From contig DASZUS010000086.1 in NCBI GenBank assembly GCA_035547515.1, forward strand, positions 1-64,000: a stretch of 64,000 nt of DNA. Direction: 5' to 3'. The DNA is from DASZTV01 sp035547515 (lineage in GTDB: Bacteria; Actinomycetota; Actinomycetes; JAFAQI01). A model generated the notes under the pieces. It was not told where the DNA came from, did no database searches, and saw nothing but the letters and a program-made list of their open reading frames with translations. Position numbers and translations under genes: made by a program. This document shows positions 17,904 through 25,128 of this stretch, piece by piece (the first letter of the stretch is position 1; each line of letters starts with the position of its first letter).

Positions 17904-18335
17904 CTAGTCGCTGACGGTGATGCCCATCGAGCGAGCGGTGCCGGCGATGATCAACTCGGCGGCATCGAGATCGTTGGCGTTGAGGTCGGCCATCTTGGTC
18001 TGGGCGATCTCGCGGACCTGAGCGCGGGTGATCGAGGCGACCTTGTTCTTGTGCGGCTCGCCGGACCCCTTCTCCACGCCCGCGGCCTTGAGGATCATGC
18101 GCGCGGCGGGCGGGGTCTTGGTGATGAAGCTGAAGCTGCGGTCTTCGTAGACCGTGATCTCGACCGGGATCACGTTGCCGCGCTGCGACTCGGTCTCTGC
18201 GTTGTACTGCTTGCAGAAGTCCATGATGTTCACGCCGTGCTGGCCCAGCGCGGGGCCGACCGGCGGCGCCGGGGTCGCGGCACCGGCCTGGATCTGCAGC
18301 TTGATCAGACCGGCGATCTTCTTCTTGGCAGGCAT
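17904..18335 (-). CDS. rplK: 50S ribosomal protein L11
   Basis: A 143-residue protein of the GTPase-associated centre. The N-terminal domain has the family sequence LIKLQIQAGAATPAPPVGPA and GQHGVNIMDFCKQYN; the C-terminal RNA-binding domain ends MADLNANDLDAAELIIAGTA. Length and motifs are normal. The start ATG 18335 has AGGAACTAGAG just upstream. In relatives this protein is the target region for thiopeptides; nothing in the sequence suggests resistance. Confidence 0.98.
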   Translation of the reverse strand: MPAKKKIAGLIKLQIQAGAATPAPPVGPALGQHGVNIMDFCKQYNAETESQRGNVIPVEITVYEDRSFSFITKTPPAARMILKAAGVEKGSGEPHKNKVASITRAQVREIAQTKMADLNANDLDAAELIIAGTARSMGITVSD

Positions 18336-18360
18336 CTCTAGTTCCTCAACTCAAGGCTGG

Positions 18361-19149
18361 TCAGATCTTGCTGACCTGGCTGAACGACAGCTCGACCGGC
18401 GTCTCCCGGCCGAAGATGGACACGAGGACCTTGAGTCGCTGGGCCTCGGCGTTGATCTCGTTGATCGTCGCGGGCAAGGTCGCGAACGGCCCGTCCATGA
18501 CGGTGACCGACTCGCCGACCGAGAAGTCGACGACCTTGATCGGCTCGGCGCGCTTGGCCTCGACCGGCTTCGGCGCCAGGAACTTCACCACGTCGGCCAT
18601 CGAGAGCGGCGTGGGGTGGCTGGTGCCGACGAACCCGGTGACGCTGGGCGTGTTCTTGACCACCGACCACGACTCGTCGGTGAGGTCCATGCGGACCAGC
18701 ACGTAGCCCGGGAACACCTTCGACTCGACGGTCTGGCGCTTGCCGGCCTTGATGATGGTCTCGGGCTGGGTCGGCACCTGGATGTCGAAGATGTAGTCCT
18801 CCATGTTGAGGGAGGCGATCCGCGACTCGAGGTTGGTCTTCACGCGGTTCTCGTAGCCCGCGTAGGTGTGCACGACGTACCAGTCGCCCGGCAGCGAGAC
18901 GAGCTTGGCCCGGAAGGCCTCGACCTCGTCGAGCTCCTCGCCGTTCTCACCGATCGTCTCGGAGACGGTGAGCTCGCCCGGTGCGTCAGCGCCGTCCGCG
19001 GACTCCTCGACGACGGCCGCGCCGTACGACGACGCCTCACCGGAGGCCTCGTCGGCAGCACCGGCGGGCTCGTCGGCAGCACCGGCCGCCGCCTCGGCGG
19101 TCTCTCCGACAGGCTCGATGGCGTCGGGCTCGGGCGCGTACTCGGTCAC
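18361..19149 (-). CDS. nusG: Transcription termination/antitermination factor NusG
   Basis: About 262 residues from GTG 19149. The open frame runs further upstream through secE, but only from VTEYAPEPD does it look like protein. The first 80-85 residues are an acidic Ala/Glu/Asp-rich extension; longer NusG N-termini of this sort are common in actinobacteria. The NGN domain follows (WYVVHTYAGYENRVKTNL, PGYVLVRMDL, GFVGTSHPTPLS), then a KOW domain (GESVTVMDGPFATLPATINE). It links RNA polymerase to ribosome or Rho. The ribosome site AAGGAA lies about 11 nt upstream, slightly far. Confidence 0.95.
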   Translation of the reverse strand: MTEYAPEPDAIEPVGETAEAAAGAADEPAGAADEASGEASSYGAAVVEESADGADAPGELTVSETIGENGEELDEVEAFRAKLVSLPGDWYVVHTYAGYENRVKTNLESRIASLNMEDYIFDIQVPTQPETIIKAGKRQTVESKVFPGYVLVRMDLTDESWSVVKNTPSVTGFVGTSHPTPLSMADVVKFLAPKPVEAKRAEPIKVVDFSVGESVTVMDGPFATLPATINEINAEAQRLKVLVSIFGRETPVELSFSQVSKI

Positions 19150-19196
19150 GGTGAGGTGGCTTCCTTGATGGTCTTGGACGAAGGGGAAGTGAGGCG

Positions 19197-19457
19197 TCAG
19201 CCGAACAGCGAGAAGACGGCCTTGGTGAACCCGTAGTCGAGCGCACCGACGAACGCGACCATCGCGACCACGAAGGTCACGGACACCACGGTGTAGGTCA
19301 CGAGCTCGTTTCGGGTCGGCCACAGCACCTTGCGCAGCTCGGAGACGACCTGACGGTTGTACGTCGAGATTCGCTCGGGATAGGTGGGCTTGCCGCCCTT
19401 GCCGCGACCCGAGCCGGCCCGCTTCGCGGTCGGCATGCTCTCGTTCGTCTGCGTCAC
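19197..19457 (-). CDS. secE: Preprotein translocase subunit SecE
   Basis: An 86-residue SecE with one membrane span. A basic Gly-rich N-terminus leads to the conserved amphipathic segment YNRQVVSELRKVLWPTRNEL, then the span VVSVTFVVAMVAFVGALDYG. SecE clamps SecY in the protein-conducting channel. The GTG start has GAGGAGGTGAC upstream. It lies 37 bp after tRNA-Trp and 47 bp before nusG, the common actinobacterial order. Confidence 0.96.
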   Translation of the reverse strand: MTQTNESMPTAKRAGSGRGKGGKPTYPERISTYNRQVVSELRKVLWPTRNELVTYTVVSVTFVVAMVAFVGALDYGFTKAVFSLFG

Positions 19458-19494
19458 ATCGTCACCTCCTCGTCGTACTCGGTCCGGTCATGCG

Positions 19495-19568
19495 CAGGGC
19501 AGGAGGGACTCGAACCCCCAACCACCGGTTTTGGAGACCGGGACTCTAGCCAATTGAGCTACTGCCCT
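19495..19568 (-). tRNA. tRNA-Trp (anticodon CCA)
   Basis: A 74-nt cloverleaf: acceptor AGGGCAG/CTGCCCT, D arm GCTCAATTGGCTAGAG, anticodon loop CTCCAAA with CCA, T arm GGGGGTTCGAGTCCC. The 3' CCA is not encoded. It is placed directly before secE and is probably processed from the same primary transcript. Confidence 0.96.
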
Positions 19569-19592
19569 TTATTCGGTGTTGCCGAACGCTGC

Positions 19593-19622
19593 AGTCTACG
19601 TCTGGTCGCGCGACCCGGTCGA
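19593..19622 (-). promoter_or_regulatory. Candidate promoter of tRNA-Trp and secE-nusG
   Basis: TCGACC and TAGACT are spaced by 18 bp on the minus strand, and the predicted start point lies about 18 nt before the tRNA. The 127-bp gap also has to contain the divergent promoter of the aminotransferase; I saw no clear pair for that one. Confidence 0.4.
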
Positions 19623-19695
19623 ACCGTGCGCTGCCTGGCGAGCGCCGCGCACTATCGGATGGACCGCCCGAACGCGCATAGGCGACCATGGAGCC

Positions 19696-20904
19696 ATGTC
19701 CCCGTCACGAGTATCCGCCCGGGTGGGCGGCATCGCCGAGTCCGCAACCCTCGCCGTCGACGCGAAGGCGAAGGCACTCAAGGCGGCCGGCCGCGACGTC
19801 ATCGGGTTCGGCGCCGGTGAGCCCGACTTCCCGACGCCCGAGGCGATCGTCGAAGCCGCCGCGGCGGCCTGCCACGACCCGGCGATGCACCGCTACACCC
19901 CCACCCCGGGCCTGCCGGCGCTGCGCCAGGCGATCGCGGACAAGACCCAGCGGGATTCCGGCTACGCCGTCCAGGCCGCCCAGGTCCTGGTCACCAACGG
20001 CGGCAAGCAGGCCGTGTACGAGGCGTTCGCCACGCTGCTCGACCCGGGCGACGAGGTGATCCTGCCCGCGCCGTACTGGACGACCTATCCCGAGTCGATC
20101 CGACTCGCCGGCGGCGTACCCGTGGTGGTCTCGACCGATGCCGCCAGCGGCTACCTCGCCACTGTCGAGCAGCTCGAGGCCGCACGCACGCCGCGCACCA
20201 AGGCGCTGCTGTTCTGCTCGCCCTCGAACCCGACCGGCGCGGTCTACCCGCCCGAGGCCGTCGAGGCGATCGGCCGCTGGGCTCTGGAAGCCGGCGTCTG
20301 GGTGATCAGCGACGAGATCTACGAGCACCTGCTCTACGACGGCGCTACCGCGCCGTCGATGCCGGTCCTCGTCCCGGGGCTCGCCGACACCTGCGTGCTG
20401 CTCAACGGCGTCGCAAAGACCTACGCGATGACTGGCTGGCGCGTCGGCTGGATGATCGGCCCCACCGATGTGGTCGCGGCCGCGGGCAACCTGCAGTCGC
20501 ACGCCACGTCCAACGTGTCCAACGTGGCTCAGGCTGCGGCGCTCGCGGCGGTCAGCGGGGACCTTTCGGCGGTCGCGATGATGCGCTCGGCCTTCGACGT
20601 ACGCCGCCAGACCATGGTCCGAATGCTCAACGAGATCCCCGGGGTGGACTGCCCGACCCCGCGAGGAGCCTTCTACTGCTACCCGTCCGTGCAGGCCCTG
20701 CTCGGCAAGGAGCTGCGCGGCCGTACGCCGCAGACCTCGGCCGAGCTCGCCACGCTCGTGCTGGAAGAGGCCGAGGTGGCGGTCGTGCCGGCCGAGGCGT
20801 TCGGGCACACCGGAGCGTTCCGGATGTCCTACGCGCTCGGTGACGACGACCTGGCGGAGGGCGTCGGGCGGATGCAGAAGCTGCTCAGCGAGATCCAGCT
20901 CTGA
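19696..20904 (+). CDS. Class I pyridoxal-phosphate aminotransferase (aspartate aminotransferase family)
   Basis: About 402 residues from ATG 19696 (GGAG just upstream); the open frame is longer, but only from MSPSRVSARVGG does it match the family. Fold-type I features are FGAGEPDFPTPEAI (39-52), LFCSPSNPTGAVYP with the cofactor-contacting Asn, ISDEIYEHL with the pyridine-binding Asp, and VAKTYAMTGWRVGW with the Schiff-base Lys at 241. Relatives transfer amino groups between aspartate (or similar amino acids) and 2-oxoglutarate in the cytoplasm. It is divergent from tRNA-Trp/secE, a neighbourhood also found in Streptomyces. Substrate cannot be fixed from sequence alone. Its TGA stop is part of a 52-bp hairpin repeat. 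Confidence 0.92.
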   Translation: MSPSRVSARVGGIAESATLAVDAKAKALKAAGRDVIGFGAGEPDFPTPEAIVEAAAAACHDPAMHRYTPTPGLPALRQAIADKTQRDSGYAVQAAQVLVTNGGKQAVYEAFATLLDPGDEVILPAPYWTTYPESIRLAGGVPVVVSTDAASGYLATVEQLEAARTPRTKALLFCSPSNPTGAVYPPEAVEAIGRWALEAGVWVISDEIYEHLLYDGATAPSMPVLVPGLADTCVLLNGVAKTYAMTGWRVGWMIGPTDVVAAAGNLQSHATSNVSNVAQAAALAAVSGDLSAVAMMRSAFDVRRQTMVRMLNEIPGVDCPTPRGAFYCYPSVQALLGKELRGRTPQTSAELATLVLEEAEVAVVPAEAFGHTGAFRMSYALGDDDLAEGVGRMQKLLSEIQL

Positions 20905-20954
20905 GCGCATGTGCCATTGCTGTGCCTATAGGGGAGCGGATGGCACATCCGCTC
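20903..20954. repeat. 52-bp hairpin repeat, copy A
   Basis: Arms GAGCGCATGTGCCAT (20903-20917) and ATGGCACATCCGCTC (20940-20954) pair with one mismatch around a 22-nt loop. A second copy in the opposite orientation lies at 59255-59306; about 41 of 52 positions agree, and the arm differences are compensatory (TGTGCC/GGCACA here, GGGCC/GGCCC there). Here it overlaps the TGA of the aminotransferase and contains the last codons and stop of the convergent MerR gene. Confidence 0.8.
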
Positions 20955-21684
20955 GGGCCTCGACGGCGGCCGCGAGCCACTTCGTGACGTAGTCCGCGAT
21001 CCCGGTCTCGAGCGCGCTCGCCAGCTCCTCGTCGACGACCACGCGGGCGAGCGGGCGCATGTCCGAGACCAGCCGCATGATGCGCTCCATGGCGGCGTCA
21101 TCCGGCACCCAGCCGGGTTCGTGGTCTCCGATGATCGAGGGGGCGACGGCCTGCACGAACAGAGTGGCCACGGCCTGCACCCGGAGGCGCAGCTCCGCGC
21201 CGAGGTTCAGCACCTCGATCAGCGGCATCCCGAGCGCGACGAGCTCGGCGCCGGCCCGCAGCAGGCGCGGCGAACGGACGCGGAACCTCCCGTCGCCTTC
21301 AGGCTCGAGGACCCCCATGCGCACCGCCGCCCCGATCGACGAGGGGTCGAGGGTGCCGAACATCTCGAGCAGGTCGTCCTTGCTGAGCAGCTCCGGGATC
21401 TCGCCGGACGCCGGGGCGAGCATGGCCGCCTCGAGGCCGAGGGTCTGCCCGAGGTCGTGGCCGGCTTCCCAGGTGGCGATGAAGTCGGTGATGTGCGCGG
21501 TCGTGTAGCCGCGCTCCAGCAGCCCGCCGATCAGCCGGAGCCTGGCGAGGTGGCGCTCGTCGTACCAGCCGGTGCGCCCGCGCAGGCTCGGCGGCGGCAG
21601 GAGCCCGCGCTCCTGGTAGGCCCGGACGTTGCGTACCGTCATCCCCGCAGCGCGGGCGAGGTCGTCGATGCGGTAGTCGGTCAG
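20926..21684 (-). CDS. MerR-family transcriptional regulator
   Basis: Cytoplasmic DNA-binding protein. The N-terminal winged helix is clear: YRIDDLARAAGMTVRNVRAY, then QERGLLPPPSLRGRTGWYDE and HLARLRLIGGLLERGYT. The rest (about 180 residues) is a helical domain without recognised ligand cysteines, so it is not a metal sensor of the MerR/CueR kind. Relatives begin MTDYRIDD; the matching codon here is a CTG at 21684 with a strong GGGAG site 6 nt upstream, so I place the start there. The ATG at 21735 in the same frame would add 17 untypical residues and run into a palindrome. It is divergent from the AurF-type gene and probably controls it. The C-terminal codons lie in hairpin repeat A. Confidence 0.85.
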   Translation of the reverse strand: MTDYRIDDLARAAGMTVRNVRAYQERGLLPPPSLRGRTGWYDERHLARLRLIGGLLERGYTTAHITDFIATWEAGHDLGQTLGLEAAMLAPASGEIPELLSKDDLLEMFGTLDPSSIGAAVRMGVLEPEGDGRFRVRSPRLLRAGAELVALGMPLIEVLNLGAELRLRVQAVATLFVQAVAPSIIGDHEPGWVPDDAAMERIMRLVSDMRPLARVVVDEELASALETGIADYVTKWLAAAVEARADVPSAPL

Positions 21685-21730
21685 GAAAACCTCCCGTGAC
21701 GTGACGTTTGACACTACCATCGGCACTTGC

Positions 21731-21746
21731 GCCATTGGCCAATGGC
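21731..21746. promoter_or_regulatory. Perfect 16-bp palindrome between MerR gene and diiron oxygenase gene
   Basis: GCCATTGGCCAATGGC is perfectly self-complementary and lies in the divergent region, 17 bp before the oxygenase ATG and 47 bp before the proposed MerR start. MerR proteins bind such dyads as dimers at promoters, so it is a good operator candidate. The region also has TTGACA at about 21706-21711, but no well spaced -10 is evident for it. Confidence 0.5.
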
Positions 21747-21762
21747 ACGTTAGATAGTGGTT

Positions 21763-22677
21763 ATGAGTACTGCGACTCTGGAACCCGCTGCCCAGGTACC
21801 CGACCGGGAGCGCACCGCCGCCCGTCTGCTCCGCTCTTCAGCGAAGGTCTCCTTCGACCCGCAGACCGAGGTCGACTGGCGCGTCGAGCAGCCCGCGGAC
21901 GTCCTCTACGAGCCCGCCCGGTGCTGCAGCCTCTACGGCACCTCGTTGTGGGAGCAGATGACGCCCGAGCAGCGCGCGACGCTGACCAAGCACGAAGTGG
22001 CGAGCATCGCCAGCGTCGGCATCTGGTTCGAGGAGATCCTGATGCAGATGCTGCTGCGCTACGCCTACGACCGCGATCTGACCCGCAAGGACGTCCAGTG
22101 GGCGCTCACCGAGATCGCCGACGAGTGCCGGCACTCGATCATGTTCGCCACGATGACCAAGGCCTTCGGCGCGCCGAACTACGGCGTCGGCAGGCTCGCG
22201 CACGAGCTCGGCCGGATCTTCAAGACGATCTCGAACCAGGTGCTCACCTTCGCCGGGACGATGTACGTCGAGGAGATCCTCGACGGGCTGCAGCGCGAGG
22301 CCATGGACGACGAGTCGGTTCAGTCGATCGTTCGTCAGGTCAGCCGGATCCACGTGATCGAAGAGGCCCGCCACATCAGCTACGCCCGCGAGGAGACGTT
22401 GCGCGCCCAGTCGCGAAGCGGCTGGCTGCGCCGTACCTACAACCGGGTCATGATCGGCCTGATCGTGCACGAGGCCACGAGGTCACTGATCCATCCGGAC
22501 GTCTACGCGAACGTCGGGCTCGACCCGGATGTCGCGCGCGAGGCCGCAAAGAACAACCCGCACTGGCGGGAGACGAAGGTGCGGGTCGCGGAGAAGGTGC
22601 TCGCGTTCTTCGACGAGTGCGGCCTGATCGGCGTCGAGAACCGGTGGCTGCTCCGGCGCGCCGGCGTGATCGCCTAG
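21763..22677 (+). CDS. AurF-family diiron oxygenase
   Basis: A 304-residue protein of the AurF (p-aminobenzoate N-oxygenase) superfamily. Its helical bundle carries the diiron ligand pattern: Glu90/91 in WFEEIL, EIADECRH (Glu121, His124), MYVEEILDG (Glu170/171), and HVIEEARHISYAREE (Glu200/201, His204, Glu210). Members use O2 to hydroxylate or N-oxidise small substrates, but the substrate here is unknown. I use the ATG at 21763; a GTG two codons earlier is possible. The divergent MerR gene is the likely regulator. Its stop overlaps the stop of the convergent HadB-like gene at a shared CTAG. Confidence 0.88.
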   Translation: MSTATLEPAAQVPDRERTAARLLRSSAKVSFDPQTEVDWRVEQPADVLYEPARCCSLYGTSLWEQMTPEQRATLTKHEVASIASVGIWFEEILMQMLLRYAYDRDLTRKDVQWALTEIADECRHSIMFATMTKAFGAPNYGVGRLAHELGRIFKTISNQVLTFAGTMYVEEILDGLQREAMDDESVQSIVRQVSRIHVIEEARHISYAREETLRAQSRSGWLRRTYNRVMIGLIVHEATRSLIHPDVYANVGLDPDVAREAAKNNPHWRETKVRVAEKVLAFFDECGLIGVENRWLLRRAGVIA

Positions 22678-23102
22678 GCCAGCTGAACGACCGCGCGCGC
22701 CTTCGACAGGACGCGCGCGCCAAGCGCGGTCGCCTCGATCGCGACCGCGACCTGCCGGTTGTCGAGCTTCTCCTCGACGCGACCCGACACGGTCAGCGTC
22801 GTACCGGTGTCGTCGTCCTCGACCGGCACCGGCGAGGAGAACCGGACGCCGTACTCCACCACCGCGCCGGGGTCGCCCGCCCAGTCGGTCACCACGCGTC
22901 CCGCCTCGGCCATCGTGAACATCCCGTGAGCGATCACGTTGGGCAGGCCGACCGCCTTCGCGGTCCGCTCGTTCCAATGAATGATGTTGAAGTCGCCCGA
23001 GGCACCGGCGTACTTCACCAAGCTCGCACGCGTGACCTGGAAGGTCTGCGCGGGGATCTCGGTGCCTACTTCGACGTCGTCGTAGCTGACTTTCGCTGCC
23101 AT
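22674..23102 (-). CDS. hadB: MaoC-family (3R)-hydroxyacyl-ACP dehydratase, HadB-like
   Basis: A 142-residue single hot-dog hydratase/dehydratase. The catalytic pair is Asp37 and His42 in GDFNIIHWNE, followed by the conserved VIAHGMFTM. M. tuberculosis HadB, of similar size and the same D-x4-H motif, works with HadA or HadC in fatty-acid/mycolic-acid elongation and also sits next to rpmG. The start ATG 23102 has GAAGGAA upstream. Here no hadA-like partner is adjacent; an adenylate cyclase gene occupies that place. It may work as a homodimer or with a partner elsewhere. Confidence 0.88.
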   Translation of the reverse strand: MAAKVSYDDVEVGTEIPAQTFQVTRASLVKYAGASGDFNIIHWNERTAKAVGLPNVIAHGMFTMAEAGRVVTDWAGDPGAVVEYGVRFSSPVPVEDDDTGTTLTVSGRVEEKLDNRQVAVAIEATALGARVLSKARAVVQLA

Positions 23103-23171
23103 CGGGTTCCTTCGAAGGTGTGAGTCGGCGTGCTTCGGCACGTTATCGCAGCGCGGTTTTGCCTTGCGCAG

Positions 23172-24266
23172 TCAGCGGACGCGCGCGATCTCGATCTCCT
23201 GGCTGAAGCCGCGGATGCTTCGAGGACCGAGCTGGTCGACCCGGACCGAGCCGCCGATGCGCTGCACCACGTCATCGGTCACGAGGATCTCGCCGGCGTC
23301 TGCCAACGCCACGAGCCGAGCGGCGAGGTTCACGACCGGCCCGAAGTAGTCGCCCTGCAAGGCGAGTACGGCGCCGACCGCGACGCCGGCCCTGGCCTGC
23401 ATGCCCCGATCGCGAGCTGCGTCGAGCAACCCCTGCGCGACGTGGACCGCTGCGGGCGCATCGTGCGTGACGTACATGACCGCGTCGCCGATGTACTTCA
23501 CGACCCGGCCGTCGCGGCCACGGACCACCTCCTCGGCGACCGTCTCGAAACCCGTGAGCAGCTGCGAGAGCTCCGCCATCGTCAGGCCCTCGGTGAGGCC
23601 GGTGAAGCCCGAGAGGTCGGCGAAGCCGACACCGACCCGCACGGCACCGCTGTCGACCAGATCGCCGCTGTCGCTGCGCTCCCAGTTCATCCGGGCGACC
23701 TCGAGGTGGTGGCGGAACAGCGTGTCGAGAGCGCGCGCCATGCGCGGCACGAAGGTCGCAACGCCGGCGAAGGTCCGCGCGGTGACCGCCTCGCTGCCGG
23801 TGACATCGAGGGCGAGCTGCGGAACCTGCGTCCGCACCGCGGCGGAAGTCGCGTCCGCGACCCGAGTCAGCGACGAGGCGACGGTACGGCACACCCCGAG
23901 TACGCCGGCCATGCCGAGCAGCTGCGACATCTCGGCGCAGACCCGGACCGCCTCGACCTCCTCGAGGCTCGCGACCGGCAGGTCGTCGGGGGCGTCGACG
24001 TAGCCGAGCGCTCGCCAGATCATGCGGATCTCGGCGAGCGCGGTGCCCGTCGTCGTACTGATGTCGGCCAGCGAGAACTGGTCGCGCCCGGGGATGATCA
24101 CCCGGTCGCCGGCGAGCGCGAACAGCCGGCCGCGGCGGTTGGCCTCGACCATCTCGTCGAGCGTGCACCCGATCTCGACGAGATAGGCGATCAGCTCTGC
24201 GCGGGCCTCGGCCTGCGCGGCCGCGGGGTCATAGAGACCCGCCGCCTCGTACTCGGCAAGATCCAC
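23172..24266 (-). CDS. Class III adenylate cyclase with N-terminal regulatory domain
   Basis: A 364-residue soluble protein. Residues 1-200 resemble the N-terminal domain of pH-sensitive mycobacterial cyclases of the Rv1264 type (GCTLDEMVEANRRGRLFALA). The catalytic domain (about 205-364) keeps both metal-binding Asp (217 in GFADLSGFT, 261 in KYIGDAVMY), Lys257 and Asp306 for adenine recognition, and Asn313/Arg317 for the transition state. All catalytic residues are present, so it should make cAMP as a homodimer. It starts at GTG 24266, 36 bp after rpmG and 69 bp before hadB on the same strand, so it may be co-transcribed with them. Confidence 0.93.
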   Translation of the reverse strand: MDLAEYEAAGLYDPAAAQAEARAELIAYLVEIGCTLDEMVEANRRGRLFALAGDRVIIPGRDQFSLADISTTTGTALAEIRMIWRALGYVDAPDDLPVASLEEVEAVRVCAEMSQLLGMAGVLGVCRTVASSLTRVADATSAAVRTQVPQLALDVTGSEAVTARTFAGVATFVPRMARALDTLFRHHLEVARMNWERSDSGDLVDSGAVRVGVGFADLSGFTGLTEGLTMAELSQLLTGFETVAEEVVRGRDGRVVKYIGDAVMYVTHDAPAAVHVAQGLLDAARDRGMQARAGVAVGAVLALQGDYFGPVVNLAARLVALADAGEILVTDDVVQRIGGSVRVDQLGPRSIRGFSQEIEIARVR

Positions 24267-24302
24267 GACGCCAATGATGCGCCGTGACGGAGATATTGCT
24301 GG

Positions 24303-24467
24303 TTAGCGAGTCTCGCGGTGCTCGGTGTGCTTACGGCAGTTCGGGCAGAACTTCTTCAGCTCGAGCCGGTCGGGGTCGTTGCGCCGGTTCTTCTTGGTGA
24401 TGTAGTTGCGGTGCTTGCACTCGGCGCACGCCAACGTGATCTTCGGTCGAACGTCGGTGGCAGCCAC
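24303..24467 (-). CDS. rpmG: 50S ribosomal protein L33 (zinc-binding form)
   Basis: A 54-residue L33 read from GTG 24467 (GAGAGG 8 nt upstream). The four zinc ligands are present as CAEC (14, 17) and CPNC (41, 44), with the family core NYITKKNRRNDPDRLELKKF. This is the zinc-dependent form; actinobacteria often carry a second, cysteine-free paralogue used under zinc starvation, not seen here. In relatives this gene lies directly next to tRNA-Met/Thr; here 1.8 kb separates them. Confidence 0.96.
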   Translation of the reverse strand: MAATDVRPKITLACAECKHRNYITKKNRRNDPDRLELKKFCPNCRKHTEHRETR

Positions 24468-24516
24468 AGCAAGAACCTCTCGAGAAGAACGGGATAGGGC
24501 TCAGACCCGGCCATCT

Positions 24517-24547
24517 AGGATAGCCGAGGTTGCGAAGCTCATGCCAA
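24517..24547 (-). promoter_or_regulatory. Candidate rpmG promoter
   Basis: Minus-strand TTGGCA and TATCCT with a 19-bp spacer lie 50-80 nt upstream of the rpmG start, between it and the unknown gene ending at 24568. The spacer is longer than optimal; the -10 element is good. Confidence 0.4.
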
Positions 24548-24567
24548 GAGACGGCGGGCCCGGCTCG

Positions 24568-25128
24568 CTAGCCGCTAGTGCTCGTGGTCGGTTCCGGACT
24601 TCCTTGGATTTGATTGTCCAGCCAGGGGTCATACACGAGTTCTGCAATCTGAGCGCCGCTCGTGGGGTCCGCGAAGATCCACGTGCTACACACAGGGCCG
24701 GAAGGAACAGTCGGCGTTGGGCCGCTGTATCCGGGGTCCTGTCCGACCGAGCATGTCGATGCGGCGCTGAACGCCCAGACTGGTCTGTCCTTCCACTGAT
24801 AGATGGTTGTGCCGTTCGCCGACGCAACCTCATGCGTCAGCGTGCCGAACTGCGGAGTGACGGTCGCGGGGATGGGACCAGGGGCACCGAGGGCAGCCCA
24901 TACCCGGTCCGCGCTCATTGCGGCGTTCGCGGCGAGGGCCTGGTCAGGCGTGAAGGACATGCCGTAGACGCCAAACTCCACCGGCGAGGTAGCCGGGGCA
25001 AGCGGCCGGACCGTCGCCTGAACTGAAGCCGCAGGGCTGGCCGGATGGCTTTGCGCGACCAGGATTGGCACCACTACTGCCCCGGTCATGACAGCCACCA
25101 AGATTGGAAGCCACACTTTACGATGCAT
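24568..25128 (-). CDS. Unknown exported or membrane-anchored protein
   Basis: I do not recognise this protein of about 186 residues. It begins MHRKVWLPILVAVMTGAVVV, a signal peptide or anchor, and continues as an extracytoplasmic Ala/Pro/Thr/Ser-rich chain. It has two cysteines (ASTCSVGQD and GPVCSTWIF) that could form a disulphide, and ends PEPTTSTSG. The ATG at 25128 overlaps the stop of the upstream gene by 11 bp, so translation is probably coupled. The codons are visibly less GC-biased at third positions than in the surrounding ribosomal and nuo genes, which suggests acquisition. No function is proposed. Confidence 0.6.
   Translation of the reverse strand: MHRKVWLPILVAVMTGAVVVPILVAQSHPASPAASVQATVRPLAPATSPVEFGVYGMSFTPDQALAANAAMSADRVWAALGAPGPIPATVTPQFGTLTHEVASANGTTIYQWKDRPVWAFSAASTCSVGQDPGYSGPTPTVPSGPVCSTWIFADPTSGAQIAELVYDPWLDNQIQGSPEPTTSTSG

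Noticed and set aside
20903..20954. CRISPR-like repeat
   Set aside because: The repeat occurs only as two isolated copies 38 kb apart, with no spacer array and no cas genes in the window.
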